Assembly: GCA_947652605.1 (NCBI GenBank)
Contig: OX393577.1
Location: 50,567,494-50,631,493 of the forward strand
DNA length: 64,000 bases
Reading direction: 5' to 3'
Source: Elmis aenea
Taxonomy: Eukaryota; Arthropoda; Insecta; Coleoptera; Elmidae
The notes below the pieces were generated by a model that did not search any database, had not been told where the DNA came from, and saw nothing but the letters and a program-made list of their open reading frames with translations. The translations under genes were made by a program, and so were the position numbers. Positions 11,132 to 22,330 of this stretch are shown here, one piece after another (positions within the stretch are counted from its first letter, which is position 1; the number at the start of each line of letters is the position of its first letter).

Positions 11132-11765
11132 ATACAGGGTGTGTACACATTGGCGGAAGCGCTACACGTGGCGATGTTCTTTGTAAGTCTAAGTCTGTCG
11201 AAAATTTTAATACAAAAATGTTGTACCATGCTACCTATCGCCTCAGGAACCATTTAAAAAAACTAAAAACTGGCAACATTGCATCCATTGATTTGCATTT
11301 GGAAATTTTTTATTAGCTATTTTTACTTAGATATTTATAATATTTGTTCGAACTGAAAGCCTTCAGTTCGTATACATAGCTACAATCTTTTAGGTATCGT
11401 CTAATACAAATAAGAAATAATTACGAGAAAAAGAGAGATGACAGCTAATGACAATGTTGCCATATGTGTTATTTTCTTTCAAATCAGTGATTAACACATT
11501 TTCAACATCAATTTTTGAAAGAAAAAACACAATATCTAGGAAAAAATATTATTCAAAATTTATTTTTATTCCAAATCGCTGCTTTTTCATTAACAAATAT
11601 TAAATAATAAAGTTTATTAAAGGACTGAATGTAAAAACTTTGAGAACCTCTTGCAGACAGAGCAAGCATGGTACAACATTTTTGTATTGAGATTTTCGAC
11701 TTGGAATTTTAGGAAGAACATCGCCACGTGTAGCGCTTCCGCCAATTTTTACACACCTTGTATAA
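11132..11765. mobile_element. Foldback MITE with ACAGGGTG-type ends
   Basis: The ends are TACAGGGTGTGTACACATT on the left and, read inward from the right, TATACAAGGTGTGTAAAAATT. Arms of about 100 bp contain GGCGGAAGCGCTACACGTGG and its exact complement on the right. The central 430 bp is AT-rich with no transposase. The ends resemble the foldbacks at 16.4, 23.8 and 32.1 kb. The superfamily is unknown because neither a target duplication nor a coding partner is visible. Confidence 0.75.
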
Positions 11766-13120
11766 CTTTACGAAAAAAATTTAAATGTTTAACTTTATAA
11801 GTATAATAAGTGATTGAGTGTAAGCATGAAATATATTTTATTTCAGTTATATTCTTGGTTCATTTTTTCTACTCAAAAAGATATCTTCAGTACCGAATAT
11901 ATTTAAATATCGTAACAAAAAATAAATTTGCCAATATAATTGAAAGTAAATATTTATGAAACTTGACCTTTTTTATGTAAAAATGTCTTTTGGCAAAAAT
12001 GTGAAATTGTATTATCCCACGACCCTTTCAAGAAACTGTTTTTATTAAACTAAACTGATAACAATACCTTAAAGAAAAACTAACATGTTGTACAGAACAA
12101 GACCACTTGAATTTTATCAAAATATTAAAAAAACAAAATCGCAATATCTTTTAGTGTTCCAAGTTGTTATATTATTCTAATTGTAGTTTTTTGCCAAAAC
12201 TGAATCGTTTTTCTCATCGCTTTCATAAACGCAAAAAAAGTCGAATAACTACTAAGCTGTTACAAAAAATAAATTGTAGAAATTACAATAAATGCCAAAT
12301 GTACGCGTTCTATACACAAGCTGCGCTATTGCCAAAACGAGAAGCATCTAAGAGCATGATTTTCAGGAAAGAGGTAATTTGAGAGGAAGAGTAGGCGAAG
12401 CTAGGGTTAAATCGAATTCTGGAATATTCTGTTAGCGGAACATATTGGACTGATGGTTATATCTGTTTATTATTATAGTCAATTCTGTTTGGGTCGGGAA
12501 GAGAATTCTATATTAAATTAAGCTGAAATATAAAAAATATATATAAACTTCAGAAATACGTTATCAATATACAAAGTCTGCAATAGAAGTAGATTATTAT
12601 TATACAAAGGACTTAAATTTAATCAGTAATTTAAAACTTAGCCTTGATGAATAGTAAGCGAGCAAAAAATATTATTAAAATTTATATTTTGCATAAAGTA
12701 ACACTTTATTATAAAAACAATATTAATAAAAATGTACAACTTTGGATTTTTTGTCGTTAACATATTGATTTTATTACATGTAAGTCTGGTTTAACCATAA
12801 ATTTTATCTAAATAATTATTTTTAAGTGGCAATCTGCAAGATATGATTTAAGTTACTAACAGAAAACTGAAAAATCAACAATTCGGAAGCATCTATGTTA
12901 TTACATCAAGTTTATGCTTTAATTTCGAATCACTTATTAATTAAAACAATATCTTACATTTGGGTAAAAGATATATTTTGATGCAATATTGAACTATGAA
13001 CTAAAATAGTTTTAATTTGTACTCCAAAGGCTTTCGAGCATATCGCCATTATATTCGTAAGGAACACCTCGGTCTTTAAATATTCGAAAATTAAAAAAAG
13101 CTTAATTATTTGTTTGTTAA
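11766..13120. other. Anonymous AT-rich sequence
   Basis: No gene or element is recognised. The open frame at 12164-12382 is Lys/Arg/Ser-rich by composition only and has no recognisable domain. Confidence 0.4.
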
Positions 13121-13375
13121 AAATTTACTTGTTTTTTAACAAATGACTTCGTTCAATCGTGTTTTTGTGATAAAACTTGGATTCGTCGGACATTAAATCT
13201 GTTTGGATACGTTGTAGATTGTCGTAGCCAACATTTATTCATAAACAATTGTACTTTTCTCATCAACTTGATTATCCATATTGCTCTTGGTTCTTTGAAT
13301 TTAATATTTTTTCTGGCCACTCTTAGGCCACCTGTATTAGAGGCACATTCTAAGACGAATTTACTTTAGTATTTT
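13120..13375 (-). pseudogene. Possible Tc1-type transposase relic
   Basis: The minus strand contains LMSDESKFYHKNTI near 13180-13190, resembling the SDESKF block that holds the first or second catalytic Asp in Tc1 transposases. Upstream in another frame is GLRVARKNIKFKEPRAIW, in the right place for the G..AR.KP block. Frame changes separate the pieces and no terminal repeats were found. The match rests on short motifs and is tentative. Confidence 0.35.
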
Positions 13376-13472
13376 ATTCGCATAGGTCAGTATTTATGGA
13401 CTTAATATCGACTTATTAACGAACTTCCGGCTACAATTTTTGCGTCAATTTAGTAAATAGATTTGTTGTGAC

Positions 13473-14184
13473 TAGGAATTCTGAGTCTCGACAATTTTTT
13501 AAGTCCCGGGACTCGAGACTTTTTTTATCAAAGTCCCGGGAATCCCCGGGACTTCGAGATTTTTGCGAATTTTATTGACCTACTAGAAAATGGTGGTATA
13601 ACCCGTCAAAAATGACGGAAGATTCAACAGCTTTTACAGTAAAAAATAAATTATTTCTATACAGTGACATTGTTTCTGAAAGCACAGGCTACCTACTTAA
13701 AATTGCTTCTTTGAACGTGTCGTGATCGTGAATTACAGAACTCGTGAATCGGTTGTGACAGTTGACAGAACGCGGCTAACTTATAATAATTTTTTTTTTT
13801 TTTTTTAAATCAACCATATTCACTGATTTGGTTTTTGAAGCATTTATTTTATGAATAAAGTGTAGTATTATTATTATTATTATTTTTTTTTTTAATTTAC
13901 CTATTTTAAATAAAATTAACAATTTTCCATAAAGTTTTATACATAACAGGCACAAGTAAAATATATTTTAACTTATAAACTTAACAATTCTCCTTAAACT
14001 TTAAAACATAAAAATATAAAAATATTTTTGCTAAACTCGTGGCAGTAAAATTTGTTTAAAAATTAGAAGTATAAAATAAATTTCAGTGTTCTGTAACATT
14101 GAAGTCTCGTCTCGAGTCTCGAACTAAATGTCCCGGCACTCGAGACTAAGAAAGTCCCGGGAATGTCCCGGGACAGAATCCCTA
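13473..14184. mobile_element. Non-autonomous hAT element, 712 bp
   Basis: An exact 8-bp target duplication, GTTGTGAC, flanks the element at 13465-13472 and 14185-14192. The ends are TAGGAATTCTG and, read inward from the right, TAGGGATTCTG, which fit the hAT pattern. Just inside each end are several copies of GTCCCGGGA-type motifs and CTCGAGACT; both are self-complementary at their cores. The interior is AT-rich, with a T-run at 13790-13806, and encodes nothing. A related CCCGGGA-rich end is attached to a hAT transposase fragment at 62.3 kb. Confidence 0.92.
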
Positions 14185-15002
14185 GTTGTGACCTACCTAA
14201 CAAAAAATTGGTTTCAATCATTTATCATTTATCAGCAGCAATTGTACCACCTTATAGCAAAGAAAATAATATAACAAATGTGAAGCAATGCCTAATAAAA
14301 AAAACGAAAAGATGAAAAAAGCCCAATTGCTCTATATACATTTCTAAAATTATTTACGGGGTGTTTCAAATTCGAGTGTAAGCCTGGGGATCTCACTTAG
14401 TATAATAAAAAGAACATAAGTTTACATTTGTCAAATTTGCTAAATTCCGTGCTCATTAATAATTTAAAGAGAGATTGGAGATATCTCAAACGGTATCCCA
14501 GATAATTTGAAAAAAAAAACAGAAAATACAATTTTTGAAAATCGTCTACAACTCCTTTGGATTATAAAATACTTCAAATGTGTAAAAATATTGCTGAAAC
14601 AAGTTTTTAAGCCGAATCAACGTGATCACAATTTTTTCTAGATCGATTCGTTTTTTGGTTATAAAAAGCAGTTTTGTTTTTCTTACAGGTGCAATTTTTG
14701 CCATTTACAAATTCAAATAGATTTTTTGTTTAAATTCATTGATGTATCACCCATAGCGTTTTACTTCTACATTCAGTAAAATTTAAAAAAAATCTGTTTT
14801 AAACAACAAACAACTAACTAAATCAGATAGGCCGGTCGTTATCGTTTATGTCGTTACCATGACAACCAATCAACAAACTAATGATTTTGAAAGCCTGCCA
14901 CTTGTTTTTCTAAAAGCATTTTAGTACTTCATACAGCATTCGATTATTTTATAGAGTATTTAAATTTATTATTTTACGTTTTATTTACTATAGAGCGTTT
15001 TA

Positions 15003-15240
15003 TCTATATATATATAAAAGAGCTTGATTGTGTGTTTGTTTGTTTGTTCGCTATAGAATCCTAGGTCCGTTGATCGATCGAAACCAAATTTTGCACAGTT
15101 ACTATTTAGGACCTTGCAGATCTAACGCCAAACTTTAAGTACAAGCACAAATTAAAAAAAATATATATATTACTTGGACGGGATTCGATCTTACGTCGAC
15201 AAATACCTGGCCGTAACACGATACGGCGCGGTGTATTTCA
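15003..15240. repeat. Dispersed repeat fragment with conserved 40-bp motif
   Basis: TATATATATAAAAG is followed by a TGTTTGTTTGTT run and then GATCGAAACCAAATTTTGCA, leading to TTAGGACC. The last part matches the left interior of the element at 6672-7112 at most positions. Toward 15200 it reads GGGATTCGATCTTACGTCGA and TAACACGATACGGCGCGG. It looks like the terminal part of a widespread repeat. I cannot name the family. The opposite end was not located. Confidence 0.5.
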
Positions 15241-15818
15241 CAAGTAAAGATTGTTTTGTATACAATTAGTAATAAATGTACATGAAGTATTATTTTTATT
15301 AGTACATTTTTAATTGAAACAAGACGAAAGAAAATAAATTTGAGTTATTATTCAATTTTTAAGCAATAAATAGTTATTTTTTAAGGAATTATAAGAAAAT
15401 GAAAAGATGATTGATCAGAGTATGTCATTTGTGTATGATTTGGAATTATTGGGCTTATTCAAGTTAAAAAAGTAATTAGTAAATCTGCTACTAATGAAGA
15501 GACAGGAGTCTCGGCCGCGCTCGCAGTCTGTGATTGATAAAAGAGAATAATTGTAATCACTCGTGCAACGCCGGGTAAATCATCTTGTTAATCTATAAAG
15601 CTCATGACAAATTGTATCCAACAAAAAATTAATTACCAGGGGCGTTTACTTTGCATCATGTTTTTATATTTAAAAATATTCTGGAACATTTTAACTGTAA
15701 AAATGTAACAACAGCACTGTATTTCATAAATTTTGAGTATGTTAAAACTCAAATATAAAACTCGTGTTTAAGTGTTCTTGTAAATAGCCCTCCGTATGCT
15801 TTTGCGTCGTACCGTTCG

Positions 15819-16187
15819 TTAAACGTGTTGCGAGGAATGCAACCTCACATATTTTGCTACTAAATCTGACATAACACGTGTGCAGTGTGATATAGAAACA
15901 CCTACCGGAGCTGGAAATGTAAGAAATATACGCGGATATAAGGAAACAACGACATGCTTCCATATAGACACATTGTGATACAGATTTTTCGGTGTCCCTA
16001 CTTCAATTTTTCCTTTTGAGTAAGCACGAGCTCTAAATCTCTCCATTGCGAGTTTTATCAGTCGTGGTCCTTTTACAGAGATTCTCTTTGTTTCCACAGA
16101 GTTTTCAACACGTTTAACACGTCTTCCAATATATACATTTACCTTTTTATTCACATATAAATAATACAGCTTTTGCATTCGTACCAA
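15819..16187 (-). CDS. Unassigned open frame, 122 aa
   Basis: An open frame of 122 codons starts at 16187 on the minus strand. The product is basic, with Arg/Lys-rich stretches such as NKKVNVYIGRRVKRVEN and RFRARAYSKGK, and shows no clear membrane segment or known motif. The underlying DNA is less AT-rich than its neighbours, which is mildly suggestive of coding. A second frame on the same strand overlaps its 3' end (15742-15963). I do not recognise it. It may be part of a decayed element or a chance frame; no splice or promoter evidence supports expression. Confidence 0.25.
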   Translation of the reverse strand: MVRMQKLYYLYVNKKVNVYIGRRVKRVENSVETKRISVKGPRLIKLAMERFRARAYSKGKIEVGTPKNLYHNVSIWKHVVVSLYPRIFLTFPAPVGVSISHCTRVMSDLVAKYVRLHSSQHV

Positions 16188-16417
16188 TATTACATATTTA
16201 TATTTGTTTTAGAAGTTATGAGTGAGGATTGTTGCATGATCAGGTTTAGGTTTTCAATATTAAACATTACATTCTGCACCCATTCCACTTGCGTATTTTA
16301 AATATTTAAAAAATAAACTAAAAAAGTAGTGCGAATAAATTTAAATAAAAACAAAATTATTAGGAGTATTTGTTACAAATCAAATACATGCTTAACGTTA
16401 AAAGATTGATTACTAAA

Positions 16418-18160
16418 TACAGGGTCAGCAAATTGATTTTGACGATTTTTGATTTAAAAAAATATAGGCTTATTGGGTTAAAAAAAAACAAATTTTGTAT
16501 TAAGTGCCATTTTACAATATTTATCCAAGTCTTAAAAGTTACGTAACTCAAATGGGCACCATGGCCATATATTCTTTCATACGTCGTCGAAAGTTATTTA
16601 ATATGACAAGTTGCAAACAAACGTTTATTATTTATCGCTATGATTTCTGTTATGTTATTTTTTAAATTTTTAATAGAGCATGAAATTCTCTACAAAATTA
16701 GTTTTATTTATTTTTTGTCTACAGGCAATGGTTTGAGAGTTATAAAGCAGTTCGTACAAAAAAATGTAAAAAATGTAAAAAATTTAATTGTTTCTTAGAC
16801 TTTGCAACCGCTGTATATTTAAAACGAAAGGTTGTACAAAAAAACCGACGGCCCATTCCGGATAGCAAATTTTATGGGCTACAACTTTAGTGAAGTGAAA
16901 TTTTTTGAAAATCAAACCGATTTTCCGGAAAAGCTGAAAATAAGGAATAGAGTGCAAAAACAAAATTTCCTACAAATATTGTTTTGTATTTAAAAATGCT
17001 TTTAAAGAGAGTGCGATTACGTGATTGAAAATGGAGGTCATTTTGAACACTTATTGAAGTAATTTTGTGGTTACATGTTAATTTTATTGCGTCCAGATGG
17101 ATTTGCATTGTTTTGCATTTTATCGTTTTTTTTTTCACCTTTTCACTATTATAGACATTTCTATGATACATTTAGTTTTATTGAACAATATATTTACCGA
17201 AGTTGTAGTCCGTTAAATGCCTTATCCGCAATAGGCATCCGTTTTGCTCTACGACGTTTCGTTAAAAAGATGCGGCGTTTTTAAAAATTTACATAACTTA
17301 TTTATATGCAATTTTACAATTTTTTGTTAAATTTGTTCGTTAGCTCCTTAAAAAAAATGATAAGGGGTGGTTTTCTGAAGAATTTCAAACTTCATAAAAA
17401 GCTTTGAAACTGATGAGATCCATAATTTTATGAATGTTGCCGATGCTATGGCATTTTTAAATACAAAATATCATAATACCGGGAGTTTTTGTTTTTCGAA
17501 AACGATAAAATGCAAAACAATGCAAATCCATCTGGACGCAATAAAATTAACATGTTACCACAAAATTACTTCAATAAGTGTTCAAAATGAACTCCATCAT
17601 TCAATTATATAATCGCACTCTCTTTAAAAGCATTTTTAAATACAAAACAATATTTGTAGGAAATTTTGTTTTTGCACTCTATTCCTTATTTTCAGCTTTT
17701 CCGGAAAATTGGTTAGATTTTCAAAAAATTGCACTTGACCAAAGTTGTAGCGAATAAAATTTGGTATCCGGAATGGGCCGTCGGTTTTTTTGTACAACCT
17801 TTCGTTTTAAAGATACAGCGGTTGCAAAGTCTAAGAAACAATTAAATTTTGTAAATTTTGAACATTTTTTTGTACAAACTGCTTTCTAACTCTCAAACCA
17901 TTGCCTGTAGACAAAAAATAAATAGAACTAATTTTGTAGAGAATTTCATGCTCTATTAAAAAGCTCCAAGATATTTTACGATAAAATTGATATTTTCGGC
18001 TACAGAGTCTTAAAAAGGCAGAAGTGTAAAAAAATCAAGTTAGTGTTGATAACTGCTTAGCATTTGATTTTAGAAAAAAATTGTACTTAAAATTTTTTCT
18101 TAGAAAAAGGTCCTCTATCACCACTTAAAATATTCGCGGTGATAACGGGGACACCCTGTA
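16418..18160. mobile_element. Large palindromic element, arms about 475 bp
   Basis: Arms at about 16655-17130 and 17497-17975 are inverted copies of each other with scattered differences. Matching blocks include GACGGCCCATTCCGGATA (left) and TATCCGGAATGGGCCGTC (right), and TCTACAGGCAATGGTTTGAG with its complement near 17900. Outside the arms, TACAGGGTCAGC at 16418 and GGGGACACCCTGTA ending at 18160 are end-like sequences in opposite orientation. Open frames at 16887-17171, 17075-17284 and 17430-17612 are arm sequence, not genes. Confidence 0.75.
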
Positions 18161-18693
18161 TAGCCAGAAAAGTAAAATGCCATTATAATATTAAAATTTG
18201 TTCTCATCATTACAGTGTATTTAAATAACTAATAGAACATTATTTTACTTGAAACTCACAAACTACAATAAAACTACGGACGAGGGGAGGCGAAAAAAAC
18301 TATGCCCCGGGCGCCATTTACCCTCGCCACACCGCTGCACACACAATTTTTTTCCATTACCTTAACTTCAATTAATCAAAATAAACAGTCACAGTATTTA
18401 AATTGAATAAAAGTCTGACTGACTTTTATCAATGGATCATGTCAGAGTTTGTATTTTAATAAACTATTGTGAATGCTTTATGAAGCACGTTATAATACTA
18501 ATATGAATTCTCGATAATTTAAGTATAATTAATCAACAGTATACTAATTGCAATGTTTTTATTTTCTTTTCTTTTTTCGGCATCCGTCCAGAAAATTAGC
18601 TATTATAAATTAATGTTAGCAAATTTATCCGATATTTAGCAATGGATGTGTCAGGGTTATTTATAATATAGAACAGATAATCGTATCTTCAAG

Positions 18694-19080
18694 CAGTGGC
18701 GTAAGCAAGGGGGATAAGGGGGATAATTCCCCCCGAAAATTTAAAAAGAACTAAAATCATAATTGTCGTATTTTAAAAAAGCGACAGATTGCTTTTTATT
18801 ACCTACTTATGTTTGTATATTTTACTCATAAATGCAATTTTTGGGTACGTTTGACCTTGAAAATTAAAAAAATGCCTATGGCGCTGTTACCCGGGGAGCT
18901 GCCACCCTCCTGGACCCCCTGCAACTCTTTCTTACGACTCACTTTTTGTGTCTAGCCCCCATAGATCATTTTCTAATTGCTCCATCACCATGTCCCGTTT
19001 GAAATAGTCAGTATTATTTTTGCAAATTAAAACAATATGCCTCCCTGAAATATTTATCTGCGTACGAGCGTACGCCACTG
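18694..19080. mobile_element. Non-autonomous hAT element, 387 bp
   Basis: The ends are CAGTGGCGTAAGC on the left and CAGTGGCGTACGC read inward from the right. The flanks TCTTCAAG (18686-18693) and TCTCCAAG (19081-19088) match at 7 of 8 positions, fitting the 8-bp hAT duplication. The interior includes a C-rich stretch near 18895-18930 (GGGGAGCTGCCACCCTCC) but no transposase sequence. Confidence 0.85.
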
Positions 19081-19822
19081 TCTCCAAGCACTTTACATTT
19101 TACACAGGATTAAACACCGCTAATTTGATCTAAAAGGTTCGTTTTTTTTTAAATCATTACAATAATGTGTAAAAAATATTTGAAGGACGTCTACCGCTCA
19201 TTGTCATGTTTTTTTTTAAATAATACTAATTACAAAATATAAGCAATTATTTACATTTTCAAAAACATTTGTATGAAAAAGTGGTTGCTAATTTATTTAA
19301 TTATAACCCTTCACAATTCGCAACATAATTTTGGGGGCAGGGATTTTAACTATATTAAAATTAATTCACTTTTGAAGTACAAAACCATTGATACGTAAAT
19401 TTTTATGCAGCTAAATGGTAAATAACAATTTTTTGCCTTTAGTATCGGTCAACAAATAAGTTCAATCATTGGTAAATATGAAAATATTGTTTTTCTTTCA
19501 TGTATATTTAATATTTATGTTAAATAAAATAACTCAATGTATATTTACACGAGAGATCGTTAGTTCGCTTTCAAAGCAAAAGGTCAAATTAATTTTCTGG
19601 AGCTGTTGAATACATAACCATAATAAAGACCTAAATGATTAATTAAATAATTATACACCTCTCCACAAAAAGCGATAATTTTGCTTTTATTTCAAGACGA
19701 TCATAACAAAATAAAACGATCCGATAATTTTATATGCAACGCAGTGACCTATGAAGCAAATATAAATTTGTTGGTGCTTTTAAAATTACAGAGCATTATA
19801 ATAAGATGCTTTTTGGTAGGTT

Positions 19823-19828
<6 letters not shown>

Positions 19829-19855
<27 letters not shown>
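19829..19855. repeat. AT dinucleotide microsatellite
   Basis: About thirteen consecutive AT units. The open frame at 19681-19884 runs through it as an Ile-Tyr repeat and is not a gene. Confidence 0.9.
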
Positions 19856-20027
19856 AGTTGTTAATCCTCGCCTTTTGTGGGTGAGAGGACGGCAAATCGA
19901 AGGACCATTTAGTTATTTAAACTTATTTATTCGCAGAAAACATACAATCATTACAAAATAAACATGAAAGCTAAATGCCGCATCCTGCATTGTCAAAGTC
20001 TGATAGCACACTCTCTGTTTCTGTTCA

Positions 20028-20117
20028 CCCAAAAAACCCAAAGCGCCCAAGCCCAAGAAGGCGAAGGCGGCAGCGCCCAAATCACCCAAGAAGGCGGCGT
20101 CACCGAAAAAGAAGTGA
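20028..20117 (+). pseudogene. Histone H1 C-terminal tail fragment
   Basis: The frame from 20028 reads PKKPKAPKPKKAKAAAPKSP and then KKAASPKKK before a TGA at 20115. This Lys/Ala/Pro composition with two SPKK motifs is the signature of the disordered linker-histone tail, which neutralises linker DNA and is phosphorylated at SPKK. Going upstream the same frame reads non-H1 residues and reaches TAG at 20004, and no other frame is Lys-rich. The globular winged-helix domain (about 75 residues) and most of the tail are therefore missing. H1 genes are normally intronless, so this is a truncated copy rather than a last exon. Alternative frames at 19964 and 19975 are shadows of the same DNA. The GC-rich block stands out from its AT-rich surroundings. 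Confidence 0.8.
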
Positions 20118-20132
20118 ACGGACCCCGTCCGT
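20118..20132 (+). terminator. Stem-loop directly after the H1 stop codon
   Basis: ACGGAC, a CCC loop and GTCCGT form a perfect 6-bp hairpin starting one base after the TGA. Replication-dependent histone mRNAs end in a stem-loop with a 4-base loop and a conserved GGYYCTTYTHARRRCC core; this hairpin does not match that core. It is in the right place but the wrong form, so its role is uncertain. Confidence 0.3.
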
Positions 20133-20179
20133 TCGCTCGCGACGGCGGTTTTCCGTCCGTCGACCAAGGCACTTGAACT

Positions 20180-21185
20180 ATCGTGGTAGGGGGTAGTTAA
20201 CGTGGCCTCAACATAAGTTGTGTAGCTAAACGCAATCTTTATCGCTCATAATTACTCCATCAAAACTGTAATAACTAGTAATAATTTCTTAACTGATTAT
20301 TTAAGCAACTGGATGACGAAATTCATAGACATATAAACATTGGCGGACTGGGTTTAAATTTTGGTTGCCAGGAGACAAAGAGGGACGACTCATAACTGTA
20401 ATGCTATCATTTAATTTTTTTAAAAGTAATATATAAAATTTTTGAAAAATACATAAGATCAAAAAAAGGACAATTAAAAGAATATTTTATAATTAATTAC
20501 TCGCTGTATTCAGAAAATATTAAATGTTAATACAGATTGTTATAATTGATTTATAAATATTTTTTTAAAGTTTTAATTAAATGATGGATATTAATAAATA
20601 GTTTGCTTGTATAGAGCATCTTACACATTACCAAGTAGTTCAGTTCTACTCAGTACGAACATAAACAAACCATGGTAACCACCAAATTGAATTGTTTGAT
20701 TTTGGAATATTTAAAAGTTTATGTTCATTCCTTTAATTTTTACTCAAAACTATAGGTTTTACAGGAAATATTAAACAATAAAAATAGTTTCTAAATAAAT
20801 CAAGCTTTCAAAGATTTTTTTTTAAATTGCATATTTTTAAGTCTCCAACAAGTTCTGATAAAAAAAAACAACAGGTATTGCACTTATCAGCCCCTTGTGA
20901 AGGTGCCCGATGATTTAAAATGTAACTGTGGGAAATCTTTCAATAAGTACAAGACATCTACCAATTATCATTTCTCTACACATCTCCAAATTTGAGAAAT
21001 AAAATAAAAACCTAATTTTACCGCTCCTCTTTAGGGGGGTGTAACTCCGAAAGGAGACGTCTAAGGTACAAAATTATATAAAAGCCCCCCCTTAATTTTC
21101 GATAAGAAATTGCATTCCGATTTTTTTCGCAATATTTAAGAAACACCCTGTTTATGCATAAAGTGATTATTTTACAACCTGTGGT
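20180..21185. other. Anonymous sequence with isolated ACACCCTGT end
   Basis: No gene is seen. AACACCCTGTTTATGC near 21142 matches the end motif of the foldback elements and may be the border of a truncated copy. A short C-rich/G-rich pair (GGGGGGTGT at 21035, GCCCCCCC at 21085) could pair locally. Confidence 0.35.
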
Positions 21186-21189
21186 AGTT

Positions 21190-21760
21190 TGACACATCCT
21201 AATCGCCATTTTCTTTTGTTTTGTCAGAAATCTTCAAGGTCTCCTTTTTCATCGCCGTCTCTGTTACATCTTTCCAGAGTGATTTTGGTCATCCTTTTTT
21301 CCTTCTTCTCGTTGGGGCCCGCTCATATATTTGTTTGGGTATTCTTTCTTTTTCCATTCTTTTCATGTAGCCGTACCACACTAATTGTTTCTATTCCACG
21401 GTATCTGTTAAGCTAAAGCCGCACTGCGGGAGGGTTGGCTGGAGGGTAGATGGTAGATACACGCCGTCGCCTGGCGACAATTTGTTGTGAAACAATGCAC
21501 CTGGATTGTCGCCAGGCGACGGCGTGTATCTACCATCTACCCTTCAGCCAAAAATCCCGCAGTGCGGCCTTAGCTTTAGTGTTTATTCTAATTTTTTGTC
21601 TCATTGTTTCGTTTCTTAGTTCTCTACTGATCTCACTCTATTTTTTATGAAATTTTTCATTGTCCAAACTTCCGACCCATAGGTGACACAACTTTCAATG
21701 AACGATTTGAACAAATGTATCTTTGTGTGTTTGTTTACTAATGTCATTTGAGATTGTTAT
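21190..21760 (-). pseudogene. LINE C-terminal region, split by a MITE
   Basis: Read on the minus strand from 21760, the first part gives HLFKSFIESCVTYGSEVWTM followed by NRVRSVEN, the block after the reverse transcriptase. The MITE at 21409-21579 then interrupts it. The second part gives LVWYGYMKRMEKERIPKQIY, then APTRRRKKG, PKSLWKDV, and a stop near 21194. The last blocks match the C-terminal tail typical of insect non-LTR elements (W.GH..RM, GRRRRGRPK, W). One stop lies inside the RRKKG-P block. A 5'-truncated dead copy. Confidence 0.85.
21409..21579. mobile_element. Palindromic MITE inserted in a LINE, 171 bp
   Basis: The outer ends are AGCTAAAGCCGCACTGCGGG and its near-complement ending CGGCCTTAGCT. 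The inner arms are a longer inverted repeat, GTAGATGGTAGATACACGCC and GTCGCCTGGCGAC with exact complements on the right. The loop is about 30 bp. It interrupts a LINE frame that resumes on the other side, so it is a true insertion. The target duplication could not be fixed; the superfamily is unknown. Confidence 0.85.
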
Positions 21761-21836
21761 TTCTAAAAGTGGAGGAGACAGAAAATTAAATAAAATATTG
21801 CAAATTGCATTTTTTCATTAAATTTCGTTAACCATG

Positions 21837-22330
21837 TACAGGGTGGTCCAAATTTGATGGGATTGCATGGGTATTTCGCTTAATAGGCAAGATAGAGAAA
21901 CGGTTAAATTACCAAAAATGGGCAGTTTTTTGGGACATACTCAGAACCGTTTTCGAAAATATCATTTCCGGTTTTTGAGATATTAGAGAAAAACTGTTTT
22001 ATTTTGTCATATTAATAAAGTGTCATATCTCCGTTATTGTTGTAATTATTGAAAAAGTTTATTAACAATATTTTTAGATATTTCTATGGCAAGTTTGACT
22101 ACAAAAAAAAATTACGCTCGCCGTTAAAAAGTTATGACACAAACTTACCTTTTCTTTTAATGGAAGCACTACTTGGCTATGACCTATTTAAATTCCTATT
22201 TTTTTTTCATTCCAAATATACCAGGGTTGATGTATTTATTTTTAATAATACACAAGTTACAAAGGTTTTTCAATTTATTTTAAGATGAAAAACAAAAAGT
22301 AGACTGTGAAAATAAGAAAAAAACAAGAAA
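21837..22330. repeat. Single-arm copy related to the 23.8 kb foldback
   Basis: It starts TACAGGGTGGTCC at 21838, like the foldback ends. From about 22160 it shares long similarity with 24130-24300, including GGCTATGACCTATTTAAATT and a GACTGTGAAAATAAG block (compare GGCTGTGAAAACAAA). A related piece also lies at 45.66-45.86 kb. No opposite arm is seen, so it is probably a truncated copy. The open frame 22049-22288 is within it and is not a gene. Confidence 0.6.

Noticed and set aside
15640..15660. CAGGGGCGTTTACTTTG, a possible hAT end
   Set aside because: No inverted partner or 8-bp duplication could be located.
19913..20196. Two plus-strand and one minus-strand open frames overlapping the histone H1 tail
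   Set aside because: The Lys/Ala/Pro-rich frame between them is the H1 tail; the others are shifted or antisense readings of the same GC-rich stretch.
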